Positions 28,253 through 39,600 of a stretch of 64,000 nucleotides of DNA are shown piece by piece. Source of the DNA: Lachnospiraceae bacterium. GTDB taxonomy: Bacteria > Bacillota > Clostridia > Lachnospirales > Lachnospiraceae. Both the position numbers and the translations under genes were made by a program. Under the pieces are notes generated by a model. It saw only the letters and a program-made list of their open reading frames with translations, was not told where the DNA came from and searched no databases. How positions within the stretch are numbered: position 1 is the stretch's first letter; every line of letters begins with the position of its first letter. The DNA is taken from the NCBI GenBank assembly GCA_015057615.1, contig SVEA01000089.1, positions 19,485 to 83,484 of the forward strand, given 5' to 3'.

Positions 28253-30436
28253 ATGAAAAATAACAAAAGAAATGAAGAACTCTGTGCGGTGATCGGAATT
28301 GGAATGCAATTTCCATATGCAAAAAACAAAGAAGAATTCTGGGAAAATATTAAAACTAGGAAAAACTGTATTGAAGCCATACCCAAAGACAGATGGGATT
28401 ACAGAGATTATGTCAGCAATGTAGAAGCAGCTGATTACAGTCAATATGGTAGTTTTATTAAAGAACTGAATATGTTCAATCCTTTGCTGTTCAATGTTTC
28501 TCCGAGAGATGCAGAGTTAATGGATCCACAGCTGAGAAAGCTCATGGAAGTTACCTTGAGTGCGATAGATGATGCAGGCTATACAAAAGAGAAAATGAAT
28601 GATACAGGAGTATTTATTGGAAATATTCACTGTGAATACTCAAAGATCGCAAGTGATCCGATGACTGCCGGTATCATTGCTATGACGGCACAATACGATC
28701 TTGCTAATAAATTATCAAATGTATTCGATTTTGTAGGTCCGAGCTTAGTGGTAAATACAGCGTGCTCCTCTTCTTTGACAGCTATTCACGCTGCTATGAG
28801 CAGCTTGAGAAATGATGAATGCAGATATGCAGTTGTTGGAGGAGCCAATCTTCAATTAAGTCCCGAACGTTTTATTGGATTGAAAGAAGTTGGAATCATT
28901 GGCAACCAGGAATATAGCGCACCGTTTGGAGAAGAAAATGGTTTTGTACTTGGAGAAGGAATTGGTGTTATTATCCTCAAAAAGTTAACGGATGCCCAGA
29001 ATGATCATGATAACATCTATGGAGTTATCAGAAGCAGCGTTTGCAGGCATATGGGCGGTAAAGAAGCTTTCGGCGATATTGATGAGCGGGTTTTAAAGAG
29101 TATAACTAAAGAAACATTTTCCAGAAGCGGAATTAGCCCCAAATCGATCCAATTGATCGAGACAGGTGCTAATGGTGTTTCAGCTTTAGACGTAGCAGAA
29201 TTTAATTGCTTGAATGAAGTATTTACTGAAGCTAAAGTGCCTACTGGAAGTGTTGCGGTGAGTTCTGTAAAATCCAATTATGGTAATATTGAAGCGGCGT
29301 CCGGAATTGCACAAGTTGTTAAAGTGTTAATGCAGATGAAAGAACATGTTTTTGTACCGTCGATTAATATAAAGAATATTGCTCCGGATATTGAACGAAA
29401 CGGTCCATTAAGCGTGCAGACAGAAAAGAAAGAGTGGAGTAAAAGTAGTACACCCAGAAGAGCTCTTATCAGTACTGTCGGTGCAGGCGGTAATGTAGTT
29501 CAGCTTATCTGTGAAGAGTATATACAAGAGCAGGTCGAAGAAAGCTTTGTGTATAAAAGTGACAGATTTGTATACTTGATCTCGGCACCAGAAAAAACAA
29601 GTTTAAATAAAACAGTAGAATGTATGCTGGAGTATATTTCAGACATTCCTCTTGATGCAAAAGATATAGCTTATACTTTGCAGAACGGGAGGGAGAGCTA
29701 TAGATGCAGACTGGCATTCATAGCTTCTACACAGGATGAAATTATCAAAAAGCTGCAAGCATATCTGGATAAAGACGAAACATCGATATATTCCGGCACA
29801 TTAAAAGCTTCTGCCAAAAAGAATGTTCTTGGTACACAAGAGGTTGTCAGCCTTATAGAGCAGGGCAAGGTAGAAGAATTAGCGAAGAAATGGATAGAAG
29901 GTTTTTTCATTGATTGGGAAGAACTTCATTCTTACTTTGGAGGTAAACGTATCCATATTCCTGGACTGATTACTAAAAAAAAGAAATATTGGATAGAGAG
30001 TAATGAGAAAGAGCTGTTTGAACTGAGCAAAGTCCAGTCTTTAGAAGAATTTATTGCTCAGATTTTCGGCGAATTGCTTAAGATGAATGTTAAAGAGATG
30101 GAGTTTGATGAAAACTTGCAGAGATACGGCTTGGATTCGTTACTGTCAATGCGAGCTATAAATAAAATGAACGAATTGTTTAATATTGAGATCCAGCCGA
30201 GTCGAATAATGAATTTAGGGACAATTAATGATATTGTTTTCTTCTTAAAATCAGAATGTAATATTACATTCCAGGACATCCAGAAATTGTCCGAGGATAA
30301 AACTTCTGAAGTTGAAAATGACGATGTTCCGCTTGATATAAGAGATGCGATTACGGATATTTTGTTGAAGAAGGTAATCAATGGTGATATTTCTGTGGAA
30401 AAGGTAAGCGAAATAGATGAATTGCTATTCTCGTAA
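28253..30436 (+). CDS. stand-alone non-condensing ketosynthase-ACP protein (KS0-ACP) with C-terminal docking helices
   Basis: KS fold with VNTACSSSLTAIH, but ETGANG replaces EAHGTG and KSNYGNIEAASG replaces KSNIGHLEAAAG (both catalytic His absent). ACP RYGLDSLLSM; C-terminal AITDILLKKVINGDISVEKVSEIDELL. Upstream SD-like aaagga. Confidence 0.95.
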   Translation: MKNNKRNEELCAVIGIGMQFPYAKNKEEFWENIKTRKNCIEAIPKDRWDYRDYVSNVEAADYSQYGSFIKELNMFNPLLFNVSPRDAELMDPQLRKLMEVTLSAIDDAGYTKEKMNDTGVFIGNIHCEYSKIASDPMTAGIIAMTAQYDLANKLSNVFDFVGPSLVVNTACSSSLTAIHAAMSSLRNDECRYAVVGGANLQLSPERFIGLKEVGIIGNQEYSAPFGEENGFVLGEGIGVIILKKLTDAQNDHDNIYGVIRSSVCRHMGGKEAFGDIDERVLKSITKETFSRSGISPKSIQLIETGANGVSALDVAEFNCLNEVFTEAKVPTGSVAVSSVKSNYGNIEAASGIAQVVKVLMQMKEHVFVPSINIKNIAPDIERNGPLSVQTEKKEWSKSSTPRRALISTVGAGGNVVQLICEEYIQEQVEESFVYKSDRFVYLISAPEKTSLNKTVECMLEYISDIPLDAKDIAYTLQNGRESYRCRLAFIASTQDEIIKKLQAYLDKDETSIYSGTLKASAKKNVLGTQEVVSLIEQGKVEELAKKWIEGFFIDWEELHSYFGGKRIHIPGLITKKKKYWIESNEKELFELSKVQSLEEFIAQIFGELLKMNVKEMEFDENLQRYGLDSLLSMRAINKMNELFNIEIQPSRIMNLGTINDIVFFLKSECNITFQDIQKLSEDKTSEVENDDVPLDIRDAITDILLKKVINGDISVEKVSEIDELLFS

Positions 30437-30628
30437 CTTTTTAAAAATAATCCGAAAGGAGTAACAAAAGATTTGTTAAAATAAGTTGTTTAGGAGTGGT
30501 TTTGGTTACCTCAGCAAAGAGAAATACTTTTCTAATTCCTAAGAAGCATTTTCTTTAATGCAGTCGGAAAAAAATGTGTTCCATGACTGAAAGTATTTCA
30601 AACAAATCTAATGTTCTTTATAGTTATG

Positions 30629-33600
30629 ATGAGCAAAAAAGAAATATATCAATTATTAGCGGAAAGAAAGATCAGCAAAGATGAAGCTAAAAAACTATTG
30701 GAAGAATATTCTGAAAAGAGTGAAGATATTACTTTTCCGTTATCTGTTGGACAGAGAGAATTATATTATATTTATATGCAGAATCCGTCAGAAACAGCAT
30801 ATAATGTACCTGTTGCATTTGACTGTTTGTATGATTTTGATGAAGCTGAATTAACGAAAGCTTTACGAAAAACAGTTGAAGAGCATGAACTGCTTAGAGC
30901 AAATGTAAGAAATAAGGACAATGAAATATATTTTCAAATATGTAATGATGCGGATATAACATTTCAGGTAATTGACAAAAAAGGATATGAAAAAGAAGCT
31001 GTTGTAGAATTATTGAAGGAAAAAGCAGTTATACCTTTTATGCTTGAAAAAGAAAAAATGCTGAAGGCATATTTAGCATACTATGGTGATAATAAAAAGA
31101 TCATAATGTTTGTTTTTCACCATATCATTTTTGATGGTATTTCATTAGCGGTATTTCTGAATGATCTGATGGGATTTTATGAGAATAAGGATGCTCATCA
31201 GCTACCTTCCAAAACGGCAAATAAAAATATGGATTCCTACGGGGAATTTGTAAAATGGCAGAAGAGACGTTTTGAAAGTTCACAAATGGAAAAAGACGAA
31301 GAATTCTGGCTGAACAAAATGTCGGGAGAACTACAGCATTTAGAAATACATACTGGTTTGAGTGGAAAGAGTTCTTTGGATTCAAAAGGAAACTCAGTTT
31401 CTATTAAATTGGATACGTCTGTTGTTAAAGAACTATTAGAATTATCTGTTGAAAACAATGTGAATATTTTTCATTTGCTGATGTCGGCGTATTATGTTTT
31501 ACTGTACCGTGTAAGCGGAAATGAGGATATTGTTATAGGTACTCCTACAATGATACGGCCAAACAGTAAATTTGAAAAAACGCTGGGATATTTTATCAAT
31601 ACGATTCCGTTGAGACAAAAGCTCAATAAAGATATGAGCTTTACGGAATTAATGAAAGATTTTAAAAACAATATGCTGGAATGTATGGATCATATTTATT
31701 ATCCATATTCCCATATCATTCGTTCCGTTGCAAATCAAAGAAAAGCAACTGTAACGGGAATTTTTGATGTTACATTCCATTATCAGAGCTGGATGGATGA
31801 TATTCGAAGTTCTTCTGGCAAGTCAAACACCAAGAAGCTCGAATTGATTCCGGATATTCACCAAGAAGGCGAATTTCCGTTATCATTGGAGGTTTATCAG
31901 ACTGCTGATGAGAATATGGAGCTGTTATTTAAATATGATACAGCAAAATATACTGACAGTCAGGCTGAGAAACTGATAGAGTGTTATACTGAAATACTGC
32001 GTGATATTGTAGAAAATCCGGATAAAATTATTACAAAGATCAATCTGTTATCTGTTGAGGATTATACAAAGCAGACTGTTGAATGGAATAATATGAAAGC
32101 AGAATATCCTTCCGACAAGAGAATATGTGATATTTTTGATGCTAATGTGGAAAAGTACGCAGCAAATATCGCTATACATGATCATGGGAAAAAAATAACC
32201 TATAAAGAGCTTTATGAACTGAGCAACCGTTTTGCATTGTATTTCCATAAAAAAGGTATTGTAAGACATGATTATGTGTTATTGAAAATGCAGCCTTCAT
32301 ATATTATGGTTGCGGCAATACTTGGCTTAATGAAATGCGGTGCAGCATATGTCCCACTTGACGTTGATATTCCAAAAGAACGTATGGAATTTATCAGCGA
32401 GGATACCAACTGCAAGTTTATAGTATGTGACAGTTCCAGTGAAGAAGCTAAGAACAATAGCTTTAGAGATCTTACTATTATCCAGGTTGATGCGCATATC
32501 AATGAAGATGCAGACGAAGAGTTCCTTTCCACTGATTACGATATGTCAGATATTGCATATGTCATCTACACTTCTGGATCAACTGGAAAGCCCAAGGGTG
32601 TAGAGGTAATGCACAAAGGTCTTACAAATGTAATATACGGTATGGATCATATCCATCATTATAAAGAAAGTGATTCCATACTTATGCTGACAACACTGTG
32701 CTTTGATATTGCGACAGTTGAATTATATTTGCCATTAATAAAAGGCGGTTCAATGGTTGTTGTTCCGAGCAATGTAAAAAAAGACGGAATACTTTTAAAA
32801 CAGTTCATGGAACAGAATAAAGTTGATTTCATTCAGGCAACACCTGCGACTTGGAAGATGCTGATGCTTGTTGGCTGGCAGGACAAAGGAGTTAAGGCAA
32901 TTACTGCAGGAGAAGCACTGGAAAGCTCTTTGGCTGAAAAAATGCTGGATGCCTGTAAAGAGGTATGGAATCAATACGGTCCAACTGAAAATACAGTATA
33001 CTCTACTGTAGAGAAGGTTGAACGAGCTGATTATATTACTATTGGTAATCCCGTAGTCAATACACAGGCATATATCATGGATTCTTATCAGAACCTTATG
33101 CCCATCGGGTTTGCCGGAGAACTTTATGTAGGTGGAAATTGTCTTGCAAAGGGGTATCTGAATAGAGATGATTTAAATAAAAAATCTTTTGTTGAAAATC
33201 CACTTGACAATACAAAACGTCTGTACAGGACCGGAGATCTGGTACGCTACTGCGAGAACGGTGACATTGAGTATATTGGAAGGATCGACAATCAGATCAA
33301 GATCAGAGGTTTCCGGATTGAAATTGGCGAGATCGAATGTTCCATCATGAAAGATGGAAATATTGCACAATGTGCAGTGGTTCCAAAGAAAGCCAATATT
33401 GACAGTAAAATGCTTGTTGCATATATCTCCTTAAAGGATAAGAGCAAAGCGATTTCTATTGAAGAAAGAAAGAAAATATTATCCAAATGGCTCCATAGTT
33501 ATATGGTACCCGCTACTTTTATCGAACTGGATTCTTTCCCAATAACTCTAAGCGGAAAAATTGACAGAAAAGCATTGGAAAATAGAGATGATGAAGCGGC

Positions 33601-36600
33601 CGTTAAAAAAGAAGTACATAATGTTGGAAATGTAGAAAAAGAATTGGTATCTATTGTTGCAGAGCTCATCGGAAAATCAGAAGATAGGGTTGATGTAAAC
33701 CGCAATCTGTCGGAATATGGTTTTGATTCAATATTGTTTACTGCTTTCAGTACCAAGATCAATGAAACTCTAAATCTTGATATTACACCAGTCATCTTCT
33801 TTGAGTATCTTTCAATAAAAGAGATCTCAAATTATTTAACAAAAGAATTCGGAGTAACTTTTGCTATTAAGCATACGAAGGAAGAGCAAAGGAAGGAGAA
33901 TGTACCTGAAGCTGTGAATACTCCTTCCTCAGAACAGTGGATTGCAATTGTTGGACTGAGCGCTAAAATGCCTTCGTCAGAAGATGCAGAAGAATTGTGG
34001 GATAACCTGATAAAGGCTCATGATCTAGTAAGCGAAATTCCAATTGAGCGTTGGGATTATAATGATTATTATGGCCCAGGTAAAGAGAGCAAATCAAAAT
34101 GGGGAAGTTTCATCAACAACATTGACCAGTTTGACAATGAGTTTTTCGGTATTTCTCCACGAGAAGCTGCCTATATGGATCCGCAGCAGCGACTTATGCT
34201 TGAGCATGTTTGGAAGTGTATAGAAGACGCAGGATACCAAATGTCATCATTGGCACGTAAAAAAGTTGCAGTTATGATAGGTGCATCAAGCAATGATTAC
34301 GCTGAAACCTGCAGAGATGAGACAGGATATATTGATCCGTATCTTGCTACAGGTATTTCAAAAACAATAATTTCAAACAGGATCTCTCATATGTTCAATC
34401 TTTATGGTCCAAGCATTACGCTCGATACTGCTTGTTCAAGTTCTTTAGTGGCTTTAGATCTGGCGGTTGCCGAGATCCAGAACGGAACGTGTGAAAGTGC
34501 CATTGTAGGCGGTGTTAATATAATATTAGATCCGCATACTTATATTGCGCTGAGTAAAAATGGTATGCTGAGCAGTGATGGAAAATGCAAGGTATTTGAT
34601 GATATAGCAGACGGATATGTTCGTGGTGAAGGTGCGATCGCATTGTATCTTAAACCGATAAAACAGGCAGAAAGAGACGGAGATCACATTTATGCTGTGA
34701 TCAGAGGAAGCGCACAGAATCATTGCGGAAAAACAAGTTCACTTACAACTCCTAGTCAACAGGCGCAGGCAGAATTGATCACAACAGCTCTGAAAAAAGC
34801 AGATTTGACTCCCGATGATATTTCTTATATTGAAATGCACGGAACGGGGACAAGTTTAGGTGATCCAATAGAAGTTGAGGGAATCAAGAAAGTTTTTGCA
34901 TGGTATGATTTTGATAAGGAACGAGAGGTCTCTAACGAAAAAAAATGCGGACTCGGATCTATTAAAAGCAATATCGGACATCTTGAAGGTGCAGCAGGTA
35001 TTGCAGGCTTGCTGAAGGTGCTTTTGTGTATAAAGCATAAGGAATTAGTACCTAATATCCATTATCATAACTTAAACCATAATATCATTCTTGAAAATAC
35101 TCCGCTATATGTTGTGGATAAAGCGCAGAAATGGGAGCCGCTTCGTCCGGGAGCTCCTTTAAGAGCCGGTGTAAGCGCATTTGGCTTCGGCGGTCAAAAT
35201 GCTCATGTTATTGTCGAAGAGTATATTGATAAGAATAATCTCTGCAACAATGACAACAAGGATGAACTAATATTTGTATTCTCTGCAAAAAGCCGGTATT
35301 CATTGTCTGAAATTGTCAAGAAATTTGTGGAGTGGATAGATAGCAATCCTGAAAAAGACCCAAGAGCGGTTTCTTATCAACTGCAGAATGGCCGTGAGGA
35401 AATGGACTACCGTTTTGCAATTATCGCAAAAAATCTGACAGAGCTAAAAGAGCGTTTGCAGAAATATGCTGATAATAAGCAGAGTCCTTTTCTTTATGTA
35501 AATCCAGACAAGATCATAAGAAATCGAGTAGCAGACGATATAATAATAAAATATTGTGATGAAAGAAATTTGTCTGAACTTGCAAAGTTATGGGTAAACG
35601 GTACAAAAATAACATGGGAAAAATTATGGCAGAGAACATATCCTAAAATTTCACTGCCTACTTACCAAATGCAGAAACTGCATCATTGGGTATTCAAAAA
35701 TATCGGTGCAAGCAATCATGAAATTGTTATTGATGAAAATATTTCTACTTTTGATCAGCAGCGTTACATAAAACATTTGACCGGAAAAGAAAGGTATTTA
35801 ACAGACCATGTAATTGCCGGACAGACGATACTTCCGGGAGCAATTTATCTGGAGATGGCTTGTGAGGCCGCAGCGCGTTCAAAAAATCAGCAGAGCATCA
35901 AAGTAATAACCGATGTATTATTCAGACAGCCGATCTTGTATCAAAACAAAACAGAAAATATCTATATTGATCTTGAGGAAAATGAAGGCGTATATTACAC
36001 CATTTATACGGATAATGATTCGCAGAAGAACTGCTCGGAAGGCAGGATTAGCTTTGAACATGAAGAAATTCTGCAGGAGAACGTGCCACAGGAGCGGATT
36101 CGAAATCGCTGTATAAATCTTATAACTAAAGAAGAGCTTTATTCGTATTTCAAATCAAATCAGGTCATTTATGGATCAACTTATCAAAGCATTGATAAAG
36201 TGTATTATAACGATCAGGAAGCATTTTCTTATATTTCAATGCCGGAATTCAGAAAAGGGGATCTAAATTCTTATATTTTAGCTCCTTCTTTGCTTGATGG
36301 TGCCCTTCAGACTATTGTGGGAATTAATTTTGATAAAACTAAGAAGGCAAATACCTTCTATCCGTATTCAATTGGAAAAATCGAAATATATAATGCTCTA
36401 AGCGAGAAAATAACTTGTTTTGCAAAAGCCAAGAATGTTTCTGAAAAATATATGTTATTCGATATTATGATATGGAACGCAGACGGTGAGATCAGTATCA
36501 AGATCAATGACTACATGATAGGAAAAGATAATCGAAACATAGAACTCAAGAATAATAACGATGATGATGAATCGGATGTAGTAGCACAGATGCATAAGTT

Positions 36601-36661
36601 ATTAGAAGAGGGCCTATTGACCGAAGAGGAAGTCATGTTATTGATGGAGGAGATTGAGTAA
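30629..36661 (+). CDS. hybrid NRPS/trans-AT PKS subunit: docking-C-A-PCP | KS9-DH-docking
   Basis: C domain HHIIFDG; A domain YTSGSTGKPKG, YGPTE, YRTGDL, GRIDNQIKIRGFRIE; PCP YGFDSI; KS9 LDTACSSS/EMHGTGT/NIGHLEGAAG; DH HVIAGQTILP/LDGALQ; C-terminal MHKLLEEGLLTEEEVMLLMEEIE. Start placed at MSKKEI (track start is 30611); no convincing Shine-Dalgarno for either, so the start is uncertain. Confidence 0.95.
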   Translation: MSKKEIYQLLAERKISKDEAKKLLEEYSEKSEDITFPLSVGQRELYYIYMQNPSETAYNVPVAFDCLYDFDEAELTKALRKTVEEHELLRANVRNKDNEIYFQICNDADITFQVIDKKGYEKEAVVELLKEKAVIPFMLEKEKMLKAYLAYYGDNKKIIMFVFHHIIFDGISLAVFLNDLMGFYENKDAHQLPSKTANKNMDSYGEFVKWQKRRFESSQMEKDEEFWLNKMSGELQHLEIHTGLSGKSSLDSKGNSVSIKLDTSVVKELLELSVENNVNIFHLLMSAYYVLLYRVSGNEDIVIGTPTMIRPNSKFEKTLGYFINTIPLRQKLNKDMSFTELMKDFKNNMLECMDHIYYPYSHIIRSVANQRKATVTGIFDVTFHYQSWMDDIRSSSGKSNTKKLELIPDIHQEGEFPLSLEVYQTADENMELLFKYDTAKYTDSQAEKLIECYTEILRDIVENPDKIITKINLLSVEDYTKQTVEWNNMKAEYPSDKRICDIFDANVEKYAANIAIHDHGKKITYKELYELSNRFALYFHKKGIVRHDYVLLKMQPSYIMVAAILGLMKCGAAYVPLDVDIPKERMEFISEDTNCKFIVCDSSSEEAKNNSFRDLTIIQVDAHINEDADEEFLSTDYDMSDIAYVIYTSGSTGKPKGVEVMHKGLTNVIYGMDHIHHYKESDSILMLTTLCFDIATVELYLPLIKGGSMVVVPSNVKKDGILLKQFMEQNKVDFIQATPATWKMLMLVGWQDKGVKAITAGEALESSLAEKMLDACKEVWNQYGPTENTVYSTVEKVERADYITIGNPVVNTQAYIMDSYQNLMPIGFAGELYVGGNCLAKGYLNRDDLNKKSFVENPLDNTKRLYRTGDLVRYCENGDIEYIGRIDNQIKIRGFRIEIGEIECSIMKDGNIAQCAVVPKKANIDSKMLVAYISLKDKSKAISIEERKKILSKWLHSYMVPATFIELDSFPITLSGKIDRKALENRDDEAAVKKEVHNVGNVEKELVSIVAELIGKSEDRVDVNRNLSEYGFDSILFTAFSTKINETLNLDITPVIFFEYLSIKEISNYLTKEFGVTFAIKHTKEEQRKENVPEAVNTPSSEQWIAIVGLSAKMPSSEDAEELWDNLIKAHDLVSEIPIERWDYNDYYGPGKESKSKWGSFINNIDQFDNEFFGISPREAAYMDPQQRLMLEHVWKCIEDAGYQMSSLARKKVAVMIGASSNDYAETCRDETGYIDPYLATGISKTIISNRISHMFNLYGPSITLDTACSSSLVALDLAVAEIQNGTCESAIVGGVNIILDPHTYIALSKNGMLSSDGKCKVFDDIADGYVRGEGAIALYLKPIKQAERDGDHIYAVIRGSAQNHCGKTSSLTTPSQQAQAELITTALKKADLTPDDISYIEMHGTGTSLGDPIEVEGIKKVFAWYDFDKEREVSNEKKCGLGSIKSNIGHLEGAAGIAGLLKVLLCIKHKELVPNIHYHNLNHNIILENTPLYVVDKAQKWEPLRPGAPLRAGVSAFGFGGQNAHVIVEEYIDKNNLCNNDNKDELIFVFSAKSRYSLSEIVKKFVEWIDSNPEKDPRAVSYQLQNGREEMDYRFAIIAKNLTELKERLQKYADNKQSPFLYVNPDKIIRNRVADDIIIKYCDERNLSELAKLWVNGTKITWEKLWQRTYPKISLPTYQMQKLHHWVFKNIGASNHEIVIDENISTFDQQRYIKHLTGKERYLTDHVIAGQTILPGAIYLEMACEAAARSKNQQSIKVITDVLFRQPILYQNKTENIYIDLEENEGVYYTIYTDNDSQKNCSEGRISFEHEEILQENVPQERIRNRCINLITKEELYSYFKSNQVIYGSTYQSIDKVYYNDQEAFSYISMPEFRKGDLNSYILAPSLLDGALQTIVGINFDKTKKANTFYPYSIGKIEIYNALSEKITCFAKAKNVSEKYMLFDIMIWNADGEISIKINDYMIGKDNRNIELKNNNDDDESDVVAQMHKLLEEGLLTEEEVMLLMEEIE

Positions 36662-39600
36662 TGAGTAGCAAGGAAAACATACTAAGAATGATAAAAGAAA
36701 ATGCGATTTCCTTGAAGGAAGGGCTGAACATGATAGCTAACATGAAAAAATATTATGTTGCTAGCTGGGCGCAAAAGGAAATCGAAAGCAAAAATAATTC
36801 TTTGAGCAGAAAGAATATTTTTGTGATCACGGATTATGCAAGTGCTCTGTTCAGTTCGCTTCAGAAATCGAATACCCTTTTCTTTGAGCAGGATTTTGAG
36901 GATTTTTCAGACTATAAAAATGCAGATATCATTATTGTTTTTTTAAAAAATAGATCTTATGATATGGCAAAGAATATCTTAAGCATATATAAAGATCTGA
37001 TCTCGCAGCATATTGAGCTATCTGATTTTTACTATCTGTATGAAGAAAATGAAGTTTCACCTGTAAATGAAGCGATGGGTTCCTTATTTCGTTCGTTGCA
37101 TATGGAAAAAAGTGAAATTTGTTTTCATTCGATCCAGATGGAAGATAAAGATCCACTTGTCGAATTTGTACAGAATGAATTTGGAGTTCAAAATGATATT
37201 CAGGTTAAATACGATCATCGCAGCAACCGTTTTATAAAAGATGTTATATCGGTAACGAAAGCAAGCAATAATGTTCCGTTCCGTGATAATGCGACATATG
37301 TTCTTAGCGGAGGAACTGGTGCAATAGGAAAAATTCTTCTAAAGGAATTGAGCAAACGATACAAGTCTAATTATATTTTGTTGGGGCGTTCTGAGGCAAA
37401 TCAGGAAATAAGAGCTTTGGAAAGAGAATATTCAACAAATGGTTCGAATGTTGTTTATTTTTCCTGCGATATTACAGACAAAAATGAAATGAAGTTTATT
37501 TCAACAAAGATCAAGAGCCAATATGGTGATGTCAATGGGGTTATCCATCTGGCAGCAGTTTTACATGATGGGATGGCAGTATTCAAAACCGAAAAGGATT
37601 TTCTGGAAGTAATTGATACCAAAGTTTTGGGTGCTGAAAACTTGTATCAGAATTTTCGTTCTGAGAAGCTTGAATTCATTACATTCTGTTCTTCAATAAG
37701 TGCTTTAACAGGAAATATCGGTCAATGTGATTACAGCTATGCTAATGCATATATTGAAGCGCTGGCATTAAAGATCAATCAGCAGTCTGGAAAGAAATTA
37801 GCGAATGCGGTCGGTTTCCCATTATGGGAAAATGGAGGTTTGAAGCCAGCACAGAACATCATTCAAAGTAAAGGTATTTCTGATCAGGAAGGTATTGATA
37901 TCTTCATGAGCGGATATGGCTTTGACGAAAACGTCATCTATTATATCGAGGAGAATACATTGAAGGTCATGAAGTCGGTGAATGAGAAAGACATTAGTAT
38001 TGATGTCAAAGATTATAAAGATGGCAAGCTAAATGAGCTTACAGAACAATATCTAATAAAGGTAATTGCAAATGAAATGAAAATTTCTGAAGATAAGCTT
38101 ACAGTTGTTGAGGATCTGAATGAGATAGGCTTAGATTCCATCATGGTAATGGAAATAACCAAGAACATTGAAAAAGACCTTGGATCTATTTCAAAAACAC
38201 TGTTTTTTGAGTTTAGTGATATCAGAAGTTTAGTTCGGGCTTTGATCAAAAGCAAACGTAATAAATTGGAGGTTCTCTTTGCAGATAAATTACATACAGC
38301 AAATAGAAAGGCAAAAGAAGTTATCGTTCCAGAGGAAGTATCAGTAATCCACAAACCGATCAAGAATAAAATAGAAAAGAAAGTTCAGAGCAGTGATATT
38401 GCAATCGTCGGTATGGCAGGTAGATATCCAATGTCAAATGACATGGAGGAATTTTGGAATAATCTTTCTTCCGGAAAAGACTGTATCGTTGAGATTCCGA
38501 AGGAAAGGTGGGATTACAGAAAATACTTCGATCCTAACAAGGAAACTAAGGGAAAAAGTTATTCAAAATGGGGTGGATTTATTGATGATTACGATCGATT
38601 TGATCCGTTATTCTTCAAGATCTCACCTCGTGAGGCTGATTACCTTGATCCTCAGGAAAGAGTATTTTTAGAGACTGCATGGGAGACCATGGAAGACGCA
38701 GGTTATACAAGAGATGAATTAAAGAAATATAAAGTCGGCGTATTTGTCGGAGTAATGTATGGTCATTATCAGCTGTATAATGTTGAAGAAGGTCTACGTG
38801 GAGAGCTTCCTGTTCAATCATCTTCATATTCATCTATTGCAAACAGAGTTTCGTATGCTTTAAATCTTCAAGGTGCCAGCCTTGCGATCGATACTATGTG
38901 CTCATCTTCTTTGACGGCGATTCATATTGCTTGTCAAAGCATCAGAGAAGGGGAAAGTGATATGGCATTAGTCGGCGGTATCAATATTTCTTCACATCCG
39001 CTGAAATATATTATGCTTTCTCAGCAGAAATTTTTATCAACTGACGGAAGATGTCGCAGCTTTGGAGAAGGCGGAGATGGTTATGTCCCGGGAGAAGGCT
39101 CAGGAGCTGTTTTGTTAAAGAGCTTAGAACAGGCAGAAAATGACGGTGATAGGATATATGCAGTTATTAAGGGAAGCGGATTAAATCACGGTGGTAAGAC
39201 AAGAGGATATTCTGTACCAAATCCTGTTGCACAAACTGCTGTTATTAAGAACACCCTTGACAAATATGATATTGATGCGAGAAGTATTAATTATATTGAA
39301 ACACATGGTACCGGAACCGCTTTGGGCGACCCGATCGAAATAAGCGGTCTGACGAATGCTTTCGGAGATATATATAATAATTATACATGTGCGATTGGTT
39401 CAATCAAATCAAATATCGGACATACTGAATCAGCATCCGGTATTGCAGCAATCTCAAAGGTGATCCTGCAGATGAACCATAAACAGCTGGTGCCTTCCAT
39501 TCATGCTGATAAATTAAATCCGAATATCGAGTTCGATAGTATTCCTTTCTATGTGCAGAGAAAGCTTGAAGAATGGAAGCCTGCTCAGATCATTGAGGCC

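Noticed and set aside
30437-30628. Short reading frames after SD-like sites (aaaggag..ttg; aggagtggttttg) between ORF3 and ORF4
   Set aside because: Only 3-18 codons from non-ATG starts; possible leader peptides but no attenuator stem with T run was convincing. A weak GAAATACTTTTC/GAAAGTATTTC repeat is also present.
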